This document shows positions 1 through 11,018 of a stretch of 64,000 bases of DNA, in pieces (the stretch's first letter is position 1; every line of letters begins with the position of its first letter). The notes below the pieces were generated by a model. The model saw nothing but the letters and a program-made list of their open reading frames with translations, was not told where the DNA came from and did no database searches. The DNA is from Molanna angustata. Lineage: Eukaryota > Arthropoda > Insecta > Trichoptera > Molannidae. The translations under genes were made by a program, and so were the position numbers. Location of the stretch: NCBI GenBank assembly GCA_963576475.1, contig OY754964.1, positions 47,814,861-47,878,860 of the forward strand, given 5' to 3'.

Positions 1-61
1 TCAAAGAGAACACGCTTTAAAGAAAAAAAAAAGGACGGAAAACCATATTAAATATTTTTTT

Positions 62-238
62 AAAGAAAGTATATATCATTGAAACAAGTACATATACATT
101 CTCATACACTCCCTAAACTAAGCATAAATGCTTGAACTATAGGTGAACGAAATCGGTCGTGGCATGCAGGATTCAAACTCACGACCACTGGATTACTAAC
201 TAACCCAGCGCGCTAACCGTTCTGCCACCGCCCTTCTA
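62..238 (-). mobile_element. tRNA-derived SINE, family 1 (Thr-like head)
   Basis: Read on the minus strand, this begins with a pol III A-box-like stretch (GGCAGAACGGTTAGCGCG) and a B-box-like stretch (GAGTTTGAATCC), followed by an unrelated body and an A-rich tail. Related copies lie at 14777-14960 (plus strand) and 45306-45480 (minus strand), with a diverged one near 26190. The head around the anticodon reads like tRNA-Thr, but this copy has small insertions that break tRNA folding. It is therefore called a SINE and not a tRNA gene. Confidence 0.7.
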
Positions 239-1119
239 ACTCCGTATGTTATCTTTATTAATTATCCACTGGTTATTTTTTTTAATATTTAGAAACCATT
301 GAAGTTGTTGATTTGAGTTACGAGCTGCGCTGAACACACTTTTTTTTTCGCTTGGATGGGTAGATGCGTAAACATCACCTAAAGTCTCGCTTTTGAAAAA
401 ATGTATTACTTATTTAGATAAAAATCAAATTAGCGCAAAGATTTTTAATGGAATTCTGGTTATATTTTTATTTTTTTCTCAGTTTATCAACAATATTATT
501 TAGATTTAAACAAATACAATGTCTGTTTACATAACAGAGTAAGTATATGACACGTGTCTTACATATGTAGGTATAACCAAAAATAAAAATCAATAATAGC
601 ATTGGTACAAAAATACGCACCCCGAATAAAATAACATTTGTCAAACTTGATGTAAAAATTGCAGACTTGTGTTATCAAATATTATCGGGAGGGGAGTTAT
701 AGCGACCCCTTCTTATGAGGCATCGTTTCATTGGTCGGGATATTGTGGGGGGACTCCCCCTAGTGTCTAATCCCTCATACAACATTTTAATGCTAAAAAA
801 CGATCGAGGCAAATACTAACCAATCGATTCGCGTAGTTTTTACATGTTTTATGCCAATGTATTATGTATTTGTTTATATAGCGGTGAGAAAATAAAATGG
901 AGAACCGAATTTACACACGTCATGTTATTAACGAACAAAGAATATTATTTGTGTAGAAATAGGTATTTAGTACGTATGAATAGAAATTAAAAATATTTTT
1001 ATCTATATATTTGTCTGGGGTATTGATCAGTTAAGTGATCAAGTATTTGATAACAAAAGTTTAGATGAAACATTTCAAAGTTTAGATCCTGTTAAGTAGG
1101 TACTCGTCATAATCATCAT
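239..1119. other. AT-rich intergenic DNA
   Basis: No reading frame of note is present. A short G/C hairpin lies near 747-760 within a slightly GC-richer patch (690-770). Nothing else is recognised. Confidence 0.5.
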
Positions 1120-1265
1120 CACATGGTCACAATCCTAGGATTGGTGTGCACAAAGCACCCCCTGACTCTCCACATAATATCTCTGTAGTCCTCCAACATC
1201 TTCCTCTCTTGGTAGCTGCCACAGCGTACTTCAACTGGTTCATATAACTGTCTCTAGTGCACTAG
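1120..1265. repeat. Possible LINE-derived fragment, unassigned
   Basis: This GC-richer segment follows a CAT/TCA-rich lead-in, as seen at other RTE ends in this window, but no protein similarity could be read. The assignment as LINE debris is inference from composition and layout only. Confidence 0.25.
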
Positions 1266-1377
1266 ACATTTTAACAAGATCGATGCGCTGTCAAAGTCGA
1301 ATATTCTGAGCAAAAAAAATACTAGTATTACAAAATAGTAGGTACCTATCATACAATTACGTAAATACACAGAAAAA

Positions 1378-1574
1378 AAATTGTGACCACCGAACTAGCT
1401 ACTTGCGTTTTTAGCCAAAGCTTTAAGAGTAAAAAAAATTAATCCATTTATGACTACTGTTTTGTTAAGCGCACAAAATATTTAGTAGCACAAAACGATA
1501 CAAAATATTTAGTAGCACAAATTGTTTTGTAGCCACTATATTTCTATTAATTTAAACATAACTTTTTTTCAGTT
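1378..1574 (-). mobile_element. Mariner-type MITE (copy 1)
   Basis: About 197 bp, bounded by TA on both sides (1376-1377 and 1575-1576), with ends resembling CACAGAAAAAA and TTTTTTTCAGT. It is the reverse-complement relative of the MITE at 45739-45932, where the TA duplication is clear because the interrupted host repeat is known. A short internal stretch (TAGTAGCACAAA) is repeated in tandem near 1481-1520. There is no coding capacity, so it would depend on a Tc1/mariner transposase supplied elsewhere. Confidence 0.65.
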
Positions 1575-1892
1575 TACATAATATGTAGAGAAATCTAATT
1601 TATTTGAAAAAACGTGTAATAAAATTTAATAAAAACACAAAATAATCTTATTCCTAAGCTCAAATGGCAAAAGGTGTATATAAAATTTTTCCTGTAATCA
1701 ATTTCCATTCAATTTATAAAGCAACTCGCTCACGCGAGTCGCTATTGGCATTAAATACTGACATATTTTTTTCCTATTCGTATGATTTTTAACACTATTT
1801 ATTATTTTTATGTTTAAAAATTTCGCGTTTTATGTCAACTTGGATACCTCGTCCGACATAGGTAAAAAGTGCTGTGGTGTTTTTTTTAAGTT

Positions 1893-2190
1893 CTAGTCTC
1901 TAGTGCGACAAATATACTTTCTGCTCTCCGTCATTCCTTCGGCGATAGTAACAAGAAGACCCGGATAGCTGATGTTATGGCCTATCCATTTGGATCGTTG
2001 TTGGGCAACCTTATTTAGGAGTTGTCTCGTTTCTCCGACTCTGCTCAGTACCACGTCGTTTGGAATGGGGTCTGACCAATGGGTCTGCGCCTGTAGCACC
2101 ACATTTCGAAGGCAGCCAGTGACGTCCAGATTCTCTCCGGTTGATAGACCACGTTTCGCTGTTAAACATCAGCATACTCCAGACAATTTT
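1893..2190 (-). pseudogene. RTE-like LINE, C-terminal fragment
   Basis: The minus strand translates to a segment with the order VLSRVGETRQLL, then KWIGHNISY, then IAEGM. This resembles the region after the reverse transcriptase of RTE-type LINEs, where VLRRVG..R.LL, a YLGH-like motif and EGKI-like residues follow one another. Upstream codons resemble the SETW stretch of the same region, but the frame is interrupted. It is 5'-truncated and has no endonuclease or YADD box, so it is a dead fragment. Confidence 0.6.
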
Positions 2191-2639
2191 TTTTTTTCAA
2201 AACTTTGTCATAAGATTCGTCATAATAAGTAACATTTTGTATGAACAATTAGCTAAGGGCCTCCACATGATTGATAGGAAGGTACTATGTAATAACATTG
2301 TGTATTAATAGTCGATAATTGCTTCTAATTTTTTAACTGTCAAATATTTCAAAATGACCTCAAATTCAGGAAACTTAAATTTGATATTATTAGTATCAAA
2401 TTGTTAAAATTAGATATTTTTATTTTCAAAAAGGCACATCACTTTCATAAAATGGCATTGAAGAGTTATCAAGTTTTCGTAATGAAATATTTAAAACAAA
2501 AATAATTTAACAAACTCATTTTATGAAAATGCTGAAAATTTCCATATAAAATTTGAATAGGTACTTTGTGAAGTAACTCGTTTATAATTCAATGCAAATA
2601 TTTTCTGTCGTTTTCGTGCTATACACATTTTTAAGTATT
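2191..2639. other. AT-rich intergenic DNA
   Basis: No gene, RNA or repeat is recognised in this stretch. Confidence 0.4.
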
Positions 2640-2830
2640 CATCATCATCATCATCATTAATGGTCTCCTTCAGAAATCGTCTCCATCCCTTCCTATCGAT
2701 CAACAGTCTTCTCCAATGTATCAGTTCCGTTTCTCTTATATCGCACATCACGTCGCGTCGTCCAGCCATCTCAATCTAGGTCTGCCTCTACTTCTTCTCC
2801 GTTTGGGACAGGTCTACCTACTCGAAAATG
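2640..2830 (-). pseudogene. RTE-like LINE 3' end with (ATG)n tail
   Basis: Minus-strand translation gives RETELIHWRRLLIDRKGWRR, which resembles the W..A.DR..WR pattern at the extreme C-terminus of RTE-family proteins. It runs into an ATG/CAT microsatellite at 2640-2658, a tail type typical of RTE elements. The fragment is short and truncated. Confidence 0.5.
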
Positions 2831-3487
2831 TGTGCATTACAATCTATTATTGTCGAATAATTAAATGGTATTTCATTTTATCGGTATCAATTTCAATACA
2901 AAATTTAAATATAATTTCTTCAAGTAAATTGATAAATGTTTGCACTCTATAACCAACAAACTCAATAGCTAATAAAATTATATGATCTTTCTATTTCAGA
3001 TTCTAGTATTCGTATTTCAGATACTTTAAAAATATTTAAGCATTGATAAACCCACATGATGTTGCATAATTGTAAACGTAGATATTATAATATGAAGAAA
3101 AAAGACTATTTCATTGTTATCGACATTGTTGCGCAATCTATGGATAATATAAGTGTTGCACAATTTGCTACAGAATGACGGATGGATGGGGATACACAAT
3201 GAGACATAATATTTATTATGCAATCCTGGTCTATTCTATTGCCAATGACACGATATAAGTCGTCAAGTGGGCTTATTCATAATTCGGTGAAAATTTTGAT
3301 TGAAGACTCTATTCCCGCCGATGTGGAATATGACATGTTCAAATAATATATTTATAATAATATTATTTGTCAAAGGCAGGGGAATATTGAGGCCATTTTT
3401 TCATATTTATTTTGCGCTTCAAAATTATTTGATGGAATAAGTTTTCGATTGAAATTTTATCAACAACCTGCACTTTATTTATTTAAA
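2831..3487. other. AT-rich intergenic DNA
   Basis: No recognisable feature is seen in this stretch. Confidence 0.4.
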
Positions 3488-3665
3488 ATCGAGTATAGGA
3501 ATTAAGAAGCAGGTATTGGAGAGACCATGTGGAAAGAATGGACTCCCAAAGACTACCACACTTTGTCCTACGTGAAAAAACAGAGAGAAGAAGGACGTCT
3601 AGAAGACCTTCCAAAAGAGGGAAAGACAGCTGGGAGTCCAAATCGAGAGATGCCATATCAATGTA
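3488..3665 (+). pseudogene. LINE C-terminal fragment (RTE-like)
   Basis: Plus-strand translation includes YWRDHVERMDSQRLPHF followed by a basic RRTSRRPSKRGKDSW segment. The pattern W.DHV.RM...R, then a basic region and K.W.D, matches the tail of RTE-type reverse transcriptases. Only about 55 codons survive and the reverse-transcriptase core is missing. Confidence 0.5.
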
Positions 3666-3699
3666 AAATGAATTTCATATTTGTATGAAAAATGTATGT

Positions 3700-4060
3700 G
3701 TATAACAGAAATAATATAGCTTATTGAGTGATGAACTTCATATTGATATTGTATGGGTCTCTGTAGACAAGTGTATTTTTTCCTCTCTACATCGCCTCAT
3801 CTACTTGATAGACTGTCTCATACATGCTCATCTTGCTAGTAATTCAATTTTACTTAAAAATTTTCAACAGGTATCATACAGAAAATGCATACTATGAGTT
3901 TTGTGACAATGTTTTTGTGTGTATGGTGTATTGTGAAAACTTTTGTCCTCTGGGAATCTTTTATTCGTTTCAGAATCTTATAGAAATGTACTTCATAAAA
4001 ATGCATTTAGAGATTGTCAACCTTTCAAGAAGAAAAATGAACACTTAGGTTGGGTTGTTT
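3700..4060 (-). repeat. LINE-Y 3' end, partial copy
   Basis: This shares long stretches with 34835-35930 and with the reverse complement of 40765-41850 (for example the segment around TACTATGAGTTTTGTGACAA). On the minus strand, the part near 3790-3830 retains the ATGAGCATGTATGA codons seen at the C-terminal coding end of that LINE family (called LINE-Y here for convenience). It is a 5'-truncated, non-coding remnant. Confidence 0.55.
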
Positions 4061-4074
4061 CAACAAAAGCATCA

Positions 4075-4289
4075 GTAACAGTATAATTAAAATACTACCG
4101 TTTTGTCTCAACTAGCCGGTCGATGGCAGGACAGCACTGCCGAAACATGTCGCAAAGTGACTCAAAATATAGTGGTTTAGGGCAAAGTTCACATGCCAAA
4201 ACGGTTAAAATACTTTGATTTCATGTAATTGTTCAAAAATGTGTCGTTTGACGGCATAAGTTTTGAACAATTTTATGAAATCAAAGTAA
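4075..4289. repeat. Foldback repeat abutting the Helitron-like cluster
   Basis: Arms at 4212-4238 and 4261-4287 are near-perfect reverse complements (about 25 of 27 positions) around a 22-base loop. A second, weaker pair (ACTACCGTTTTG near 4093 and CAAAACGGTTA near 4198) may be outer arms. The right arm ends two bases before the Helitron-like copy starting at 4290. The family is not identified. Confidence 0.5.
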
Positions 4290-4492
4290 TCCAACTGTCG
4301 ATTTGTTCAGGAGAACTTTGTTCTCTTAACATATCGACAATGTATCAAGCCAGAATACGCGAGAATTGTATGGAGAGGTCTACTTTTTTCACGGCTTTTC
4401 CAACTTTGAAGTCAAAAAACACCAATTTAGAGGCTTCGCAGCATATATGTTCCTACACGGATTTACTCAGAATTCGGAGTAGAACATTTCGT

Positions 4493-4524
<32 letters not shown>

Positions 4525-5291
4525 CTGTGTGTCTGTGTGTGTGTCCCCCCCCCCCTTATAACTTTTGATCCGCTCAATTTACAGAGCCTAAAATTTCAGA
4601 ACAAAACTTTTATACTCGGAATTTTGAATTTTTGTTTCAGTCAGGGGTTATCAACTTTTGAATTTTTATTTTATTTTTCCATATATCTCATAAACCATAA
4701 ACGCTAGAACGCTGAAAATTGGTACAAACATAGACAAATACAAAATCTCAAATCAGTTTTTTCAAAAAAATTCCAGGGTTTCTCAAACATTTTTTATTAA
4801 GAAAAATATTTTTTTTATGATAAATTTATGAGTTTAACTGCCTATATTTCCAAAACTTTTACAATTATCGAAAAAAGCCGAAACACCCCAACTAGATAAT
4901 TTAATTTTATATAAAAAATATTAAAATTGTATTAGAAGATCTCAATTTTTTTTTAACAATTTTTTTAAAATTGAATTTAGTGACGACATCGCTTCATACA
5001 TTTTGTATGGCAGTCGCCTATACACAATATGTAAGAAGACTTAATAGTTTGATACTTCATCTCCAAACATACATACATACCATCATGCTATTTGCATATT
5101 CTGGGTAGGAAAAAGGATCTTCCTCCATACTATCCTATCTTGACATACATACCTACATATGTTGTATAGAAAACAAAATATCTGAAAATATTCAATAATT
5201 TGTATCTATGGGTTTATAGTTTGGTACATATTCTTCAACTATACATACTATCGCTATCGACAGTTGGATCTCATGTGTTACATGCAACTAG
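4290..5291 (+). mobile_element. Helitron-like non-autonomous element (HINE type), copy 1
   Basis: It starts with TCCAACTGTCGAT. Near the other end lies the exact reverse complement ATCGACAGTTGGA (5256-5268), then a hairpin CATGT-GTT-ACATG (5272-5284), and it ends CTAG followed by T. A (GT)n microsatellite sits inside (about 4490-4547). Subterminal inverted repeats, a central microsatellite, a 3' hairpin and a CTAG end together fit Helentron/HINE elements such as Drosophila DINE-1 (established architecture); the family assignment is inference. No protein is encoded. Length is 1002 bp. Confidence 0.75.
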
Positions 5292-5509
5292 TTTTATTAC
5301 AGCTTTTCCAACTGTCGATTTGTTCAGGAGAACTTTGTTCTCTTAACATATCGACAATGTATCAAGCCAGAATACGCGAGAATTGTATGGAGAGGTCTAC
5401 TTTTTTCACGGCTTTTCCAACTTTGAAGTCAAAAAACACCAACTTAGAGGCTTCGCAGGATATATGTTCCATACACGGATTTACTCAGAATTTGGAGTAG
5501 AACATTTCG

Positions 5510-5526
5510 TGTGTCTGTGTGTGTAT

Positions 5527-5609
<83 letters not shown>

Positions 5610-5622
5610 TGTGTGTGTGTCC
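5510..5622 (+). repeat. (GT)n microsatellite inside HINE copy 2
   Basis: Nearly pure GT repeats with a few interruptions (GTATGT, GTCTGT, GTTTGT). The same position is occupied by shorter tracts in copy 1 (4490-4547) and copy 3 (6264-6322), so the tract belongs to the family and varies in length. Confidence 0.95.
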
Positions 5623-6060
5623 GTCCGTCCCTTATAACTTTTGATCCGCTCAATTCACAGAGCCCAAAATTTCAGAATATATAAACAGTTATAGGCCTAC
5701 AAAACTTTTATACTCAGAATTTTGAATTTTTGTTTCAGTCAGGGGTTATCAACTTTTGAATTTTTACTTTATTTTTCCATATATCTCAGAAACCATAAAA
5801 GCTAGAACGCTGAAAATTGGTATAAACATAGAAAAATACAAAATCTCAAATTAATTTTTTCAAGAAAATTCCAGGGTTTCTCAAACATTTTTTATTAAGA
5901 AAAATATTTTTTTTATGATAAATTTATAAGTTTAACTGCCTATATTTCCAAATATTTTAAAAATATCGAAAAAAGCCGAAACACCCCAACTAGATAATTT
6001 AATTTTCTATAAAAAATATATAATATGTATTAGCACATCTCAAACTTTTTTTAACAATTT

Positions 6061-6264
6061 TCCAACTGTCGATTTGTTCAGGAGAACTTTGTTCTCTTAA
6101 CATATCGACAATGTATCAAGCCAGGATACGCGAGAATTGTATGCAGAGGTCTACTTTTTTCACGGCTTTTCCAACTTTGAAGTCAAAAAACACCAACTTA
6201 GAGGCTTCGCAGCATATATGTTCCATACACGGATATACTCAGAATTCGGAGAAGAACATTTCAT

Positions 6265-6301
<37 letters not shown>

Positions 6302-7088
6302 TGTGTGTCTGTGTGTGTGTCCGTCCCCCCCTTATAACTTTTGATCCGCTCAATTTACAGAGCCCAAAATTTCAGAATATATAAAAAGTTACAGGCCTAC
6401 AGAACTTTCATACTCAGAATTTTGAATTTTTGTTTCAGTCAGGGGTTATCAACTTTTTAATTTTTATTTTATTTTTCCATATATCTCAGAAACCATAAAA
6501 GCTAGAACGCTGAAAATTGGTACAAACATAGAAAAATAAAAAATCTCAAATTAATTTTTTCAAAAAAATTCCAGGGTTTCTCAAACATTTTTTATCAAGA
6601 AAAATATTTTTTTTATGATAAATTTATGAGTTTAACTGCCTATATTTCCAAAACTTATACAATTATCGCAAAAAGCCGAAACACCCCAACTGGATAATTT
6701 AATTTTCTATAAAAAAATACTAACATTGTAGTAGAAGATCTCAATTTTTTTTTAACAATTTTTTTAAAAATTGAATTTAGTGACGACATGGCTTCATACA
6801 TTTTGTATGGCAGTCGCCTATACACAATATGTAAGAAGACTTAATAGTTTGATACTTCATCTCCAAACATACATACCATCATGATATTTTCATATTCTGG
6901 GTAGGAAAAAAGGAACTTCCTCCATACTATCCTATCTTGACATACATACCTACATATGTTGTATAGAAAACAAAATATCTGAAAATATTCAATAATTTGT
7001 ATTTATGGGTTTATAGTTTGGTACATATTCTTCAACTATACATACTATCGCTATCGACAGTTGGATCCCATGTGTTACATGCAACTAG
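6061..7088 (+). mobile_element. Helitron-like element (HINE type), copy 3, nested in copy 2
   Basis: This is a complete element. It has TCCAACTGTCGAT at 6061-6073, ATCGACAGTTGGA at 7053-7065, the hairpin at 7069-7081 and CTAG at 7085-7088. The flanking bases are T (6060) and T (7089), with no longer target duplication, as expected for Helitron-type insertion. Apart from point changes and microsatellite length it is very similar to copy 1. Confidence 0.8.
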
Positions 7089-7417
7089 TTATAAAAATTG
7101 AATTTAGTGCTTCATACAATTTGTATCGTAGTAGCCTACACACAATATATAAGAAGACTTAATTGTTTGATACTAATCTCCAAACATACATACATACCAT
7201 CATTCTGTTTTCATATTCTGGGTAGGATCAAAGGACTGACCTCCATACTATCCTATATTGACATACATACCTAGGTACATGTGTTGTGTAGAAAACCAAA
7301 TATCTTAAAATATTAAATAATTTGTATTTATGGGTTTATATGTAGTTTGGTACTTAGTCTTCAACTATACATACTATCGCTATCGACAGTTGGATCTCAT
7401 GTGTTACATGCAACTAG

Positions 7418-8049
7418 TATATAAATTCTGGGCACGAGCTTGTCGTTATTCAACTCTCAAAATGGTATCATTTCAATTCGAGGCTGTTGGTATTGTAGGT
7501 AGGTACTGTACACTTTTACTTTCATTAAATATATCAGTATTTTTCAGTAAGGTAAAGTACTGTACATTTTTTTACTGAATTGGATGATGATATAATTATT
7601 TAAGAAATGTGACTTTGTATCAATTAAAGAGATATATTATAAATACAATGAGTTGTAGATAAAATATTGCTCCATTGAAACTAGTTTTGAATCATGTTTT
7701 TTTTTTATATATCAAGTACTTTTAAAGTATATTCATCAATTTCAAATACGTTTAATGAAATGGGAAAAAGTACCTTGAATTATAGGAATTAAGAAAATAA
7801 TTATCCATACACCGATATACGAAATCATTGTTATTTACAAAATAAATTATCGTACCTATTACTTTTTATGCCTCAATAAAAGAACAAAAATGATTATAAA
7901 GGAATATTAACATTATATCCCTGCAACTAAAGGAGGAATATATATCCTTGAACATCTGATCCCGATTTCCTCTCCTTGTCTTTATCCTATGCTTTGTTGC
8001 TATGTTGTATTTTCAATTTTTTCTGTTTTAATTGATATCTTAGTTTAAT
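7418..8049. other. AT-rich intergenic DNA
   Basis: No coding or RNA feature is recognised in this stretch. Confidence 0.4.
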
Positions 8050-8330
8050 ATATATTTTTAATCGGTCACATGGGGAGAATGAATGAGGAGCGCCTGACGA
8101 AGAAAATATTCAGAGCGGAAAGGAATGGCACGACCATGTGAACGAAATTTTGAAAGACGGGAATGTTAGAAGTGTGAGCAATAGACGAATGAATTATAAG
8201 TGTGAACAATAATGCGGACGAGGCGAGGGATGCGTGCCAGGATAGAAAAATGTGGCGTTCGGTTCTCTCTGCCTACCCCGCAAGGGACATGGCGTGATGG
8301 TATGTATGTATGTATATATATTTTCTGTTA
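8050..8330 (+). pseudogene. LINE-Y C-terminal fragment and 3' end
   Basis: Translating in shifting frames gives IGHMGRMNEERLTKKIFRAE, then residues like EILKDGNVRSVSNRR, then DEARDACQDRKMW and SVLSAYPARDMA. This order (GH..RM...RLTK, NRRACM, DEAR..CQDR..W, VSAYP) is a LINE C-terminus repeated in at least six places in this window. Frameshifts and a stop show that the copy is dead. The stretch after the stop (GATGGTATGTATGT) is the conserved 3' end. Confidence 0.6.
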
Positions 8331-8411
8331 TTTTTTGCTTTCATTCTTTTGTTGATGTAGGTACATTCACAATTTTTTCGTAGTTTGTAATATTTGTTAT
8401 CTTATTGGTTG

Positions 8412-8447
8412 GAAGATATTGCCTAATGGCAACGATCCCGCCTGTGT
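8412..8447 (+). repeat. SINE family 3 tail fragment
   Basis: GGAAGATATTGCCTAATGGC is a diverged copy of the GGAAGAAATTGCCATACGGC tail motif of SINE family 3 (see 59318-59512). Only the tail is present. Confidence 0.4.
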
Positions 8448-8575
8448 GTAATATATATTTTTTTTATTATGTATAAAAAGATAAATAAACAAATAATTAA
8501 ACAAGAATAAGTTTTTTTAATTATCTTGGATTTTTCGTATATGTGAAAATATTGTTTTTTTTTCACCTGAATGTG

Positions 8576-8952
8576 ATTGGTATCACTGGTTTTTACGGGG
8601 CTCCCGAAGACGGTCGACTGTCTTCGTAAACCGAATGAAATTGATATTGTGTATATATTATTCAATATTATGCGCGGCTGTTTCCTGTAACTGGGCTCGT
8701 TGCATACGCACATACATAAATCTAATTATAGGCGTGAAATAATTTTTAAAAACATTTGATACTACACATGAAATCATCAGAAATGATTGGGTGGAATGCC
8801 ACATAAACTTAAAAGAAGAAGAAATATATTTAGATACAATAATCAATATTAATAGTAGCCGCGCATTAAACACACACACATACCGAAGTCATTCGATTTA
8901 CGAAGACAGCCGACTGTTTTCGGGGATCCTCGTAAAAACCAGTGATACCAAT
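8576..8952. mobile_element. MITE-like element with long inverted repeats
   Basis: The first about 65 bases (starting ATTGGTATCACTGG) are the imperfect reverse complement of the last about 65 (ending CCAGTGATACCAAT). Further pairing inside (ATGCGCGGCTGTTT near 8669 with the 8855-8870 region) gives arms of about 110 bp. Total length is 377 bp with no coding capacity. No clear target duplication was found, so the superfamily is unknown. Confidence 0.65.
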
Positions 8953-10048
8953 ACATAACACTGTAAAAACGATTATCTTATTATATTAGTCGGTATATAT
9001 TTTACAGATTTTCTTCATAAAATAAATATAAACTCTTAAAAAATAGTACTGAAATGTACTCCATCATGTATTTTGTATTTACATCAAATAGGAAGTAAAT
9101 TTATGAGATGAAAGTTATTGGACAAAATTTATAATTGGTAAAAAACTTTATAAAAAATGACATTGTAAGTATATTGTTAGTAAATTTATCAATGAGTCCA
9201 TTGAAAATCAATCATGATTTTACCAAAAATTAAGAATGGTAAATATAACTACATATTATGTACAAAGTTGTGAAAATAAGTATAGAAAAATATAAAATTT
9301 GAAGAGTCGATTTACAAAGTCACGAGTTGGCTACATCAAATTTTTATTCGCACTTTTTATTCACATTTTTTTTATCTTAATTCCCTTTTGCATATCGTGC
9401 AGATTTTTTTGTGTTGACCATTGGTCCATTTGGGGGCAGGAAACCCAATTTAATTGCAGCCCCCTACTGTCCTATTGTTGGGGATATTATCATCCCCTAG
9501 ACGTTTTCAAAAGCCGACAGTTTTTTATGGCTACCGAATTAAAAGCCGTGTGCCAATACCTATATAGGATTTTTTTATATCTTTACATTCCCTGTTTATT
9601 TGCAGACATGTGTCGACCTTTGATCCATTAGCCTTATTAAAAAAACGTTTTTCAAGTTTTTTTTTATCATCGTCAAAGCCACACCAAATTCATTATATTG
9701 CAAATCACAAAATTTATATTCATGGAGATTATTTATGGAGTATATAATCATAGGATTAATCGACATTTTGAATTATTTTTGTGCATTTTTTGGTGCACTG
9801 ATATATAAGTTTTGATTTGCAAATCAGAATTTTGCTTAGAAAATCATCATTCTTGACTTTTTAAACGGAATTCTGGTATTTGAATCAATATTATTTTGTT
9901 CATTTTTCTTTTAGTTTATTCAATAGACAAAGAAATAATTAAAATATTTTCATAGTTATCAGCAGTCCTGAGTAACGCCTCTCTTGAGATGTATCTGAAT
10001 CAACTTTTTTTAACTTTTCTACGGACAATTCTTGGTAGAACTCCATTT
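8953..10048. other. AT-rich intergenic DNA
   Basis: No gene was recognised. A slightly GC-richer patch at 9410-9500 encodes nothing identifiable. Confidence 0.4.
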
Positions 10049-10162
10049 CAAATAATAAATAAATTTGGAATGGTAAAATAAAACGTTTTAATTAGTAGAT
10101 CAAAATTAGTAGAACTGAAAACTTTGGTTTTATTTTACCATTCCAAATTTATTTATTATTTG
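10049..10162. mobile_element. Short palindromic MITE-like element
   Basis: Arms of 36 bases (10049-10084 and 10127-10162) are perfect reverse complements around a 42-base centre. The octamer-rich context TGTATCTGAATCAA occurs just before (about 9990) and just after (about 10163) the region. Such perfect arms suggest recent origin or gene conversion between the arms. Confidence 0.6.
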
Positions 10163-10489
10163 TATCTGAATCAATATTCAACAGTATATTGATATCATAT
10201 TTTAATAGTTAATCGAGCATCGAACAAGTACTACCTACGTCAAATATTTTAACACATGCACCACATTCACAAGACTATAGATTGAAAACACAATGACACC
10301 TAAAATCCTCAAATGGCGAATTCGGGTTATGAAAAGAAGCGTTCGTAGACCACATGTCATAAAACATGTGCAGTCGACAAAATACCAGTCGAAGATGTAT
10401 TCAGAGAGTGGAAGATCGAGATAAATGGAGACATGGTACATGTCATGTGTATAAATATCTGCCAGTGGAGAGATTGCTAAGGAGAAGAT

Positions 10490-10562
10490 ATCATGAACTG
10501 TGACTCCTTCGGGAATCGAACCTGGGAACAATATATACAGTAAACCGTGCCACGAAGGCCGA
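10490..10562 (-). mobile_element. tRNA-like SINE head (family 2 type)
   Basis: The minus strand reads GTCGGCCTTCGTGGCACGG at the head and has a B-box-like GGTTCGATTCC. The head matches that of SINE family 2 (23343-23518, 24728-24895, 44289-44550), but the downstream body differs. It could be a separate family that uses the same tRNA-like head. The region 10163-10489 next to it, possibly its body, holds nothing else recognised. Confidence 0.5.
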
Positions 10563-10599
10563 CTATACATTATTTTGCGTTAAAATATGTTGGAATATA

Positions 10600-10930
10600 T
10601 TTGCTATGTAATATTGTTATTTGCAAAAATATCACCACCATAATTTTGTTTAGACACCCTCCCGTGTGTACCTAGTGACCGAATTGTCCGAGCATCGTCC
10701 GTCCCTTGTCTGATTACGGTGTCATATGGGTTGGAAGAGAGAGCAGGCATATATCTCGGTTTGTTGTTGTCCATTGAATGTGCAGTATGTAGGTAGGTAG
10801 ATGGGGTGTTTGTATGGTGGATGCATATATTTCTGTCTCCATTATGATTCGGACATGGCAGCTGCCCCACTCTGGACCCAGCGGACAGATGACGGGATCA
10901 TGAAAGGCAGCGAAATTTCATGACAACACA
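10600..10930. other. Unassigned GC-richer segment
   Basis: This block is less AT-rich than its surroundings and has an open minus-strand stretch (about 88 codons, 10604-10870) rich in N, T and H. No motif of a known family could be seen. It may be a fragment of a mobile element; no function is proposed. Confidence 0.3.
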
Positions 10931-11018
10931 TCATGTGCCATATTTTTTTTCTACTTACTATTTAAGGTACCTATATTTAAAAGATTAACAAAAAATAAAT
11001 GTCGACTTCAATTTATTT

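Larger units (their letters stand above)
5307..7417 (+). mobile_element. Helitron-like element (HINE type), copy 2, split by a nested copy
   Basis: Its left part is 5307-6060 and its right part 7089-7417; the 1028 bp between is copy 3. The left part begins with TCCAACTGTCGAT, and the right part carries the matching ATCGACAGTTGGA (7382-7394), the hairpin and the CTAG end (7414-7417). Alignment with copy 1 shows that the right part resumes in the middle of the element (AAAAATTGAATTTAGTG), exactly where the left part stopped (TTAACAATTT). The internal microsatellite is the longest of the three. Confidence 0.75.

Noticed and set aside
5444..5653. Open frames encoding HTHTHT or VCVCVC
   Set aside because: They are translations of GT microsatellites inside the Helitron-like elements.
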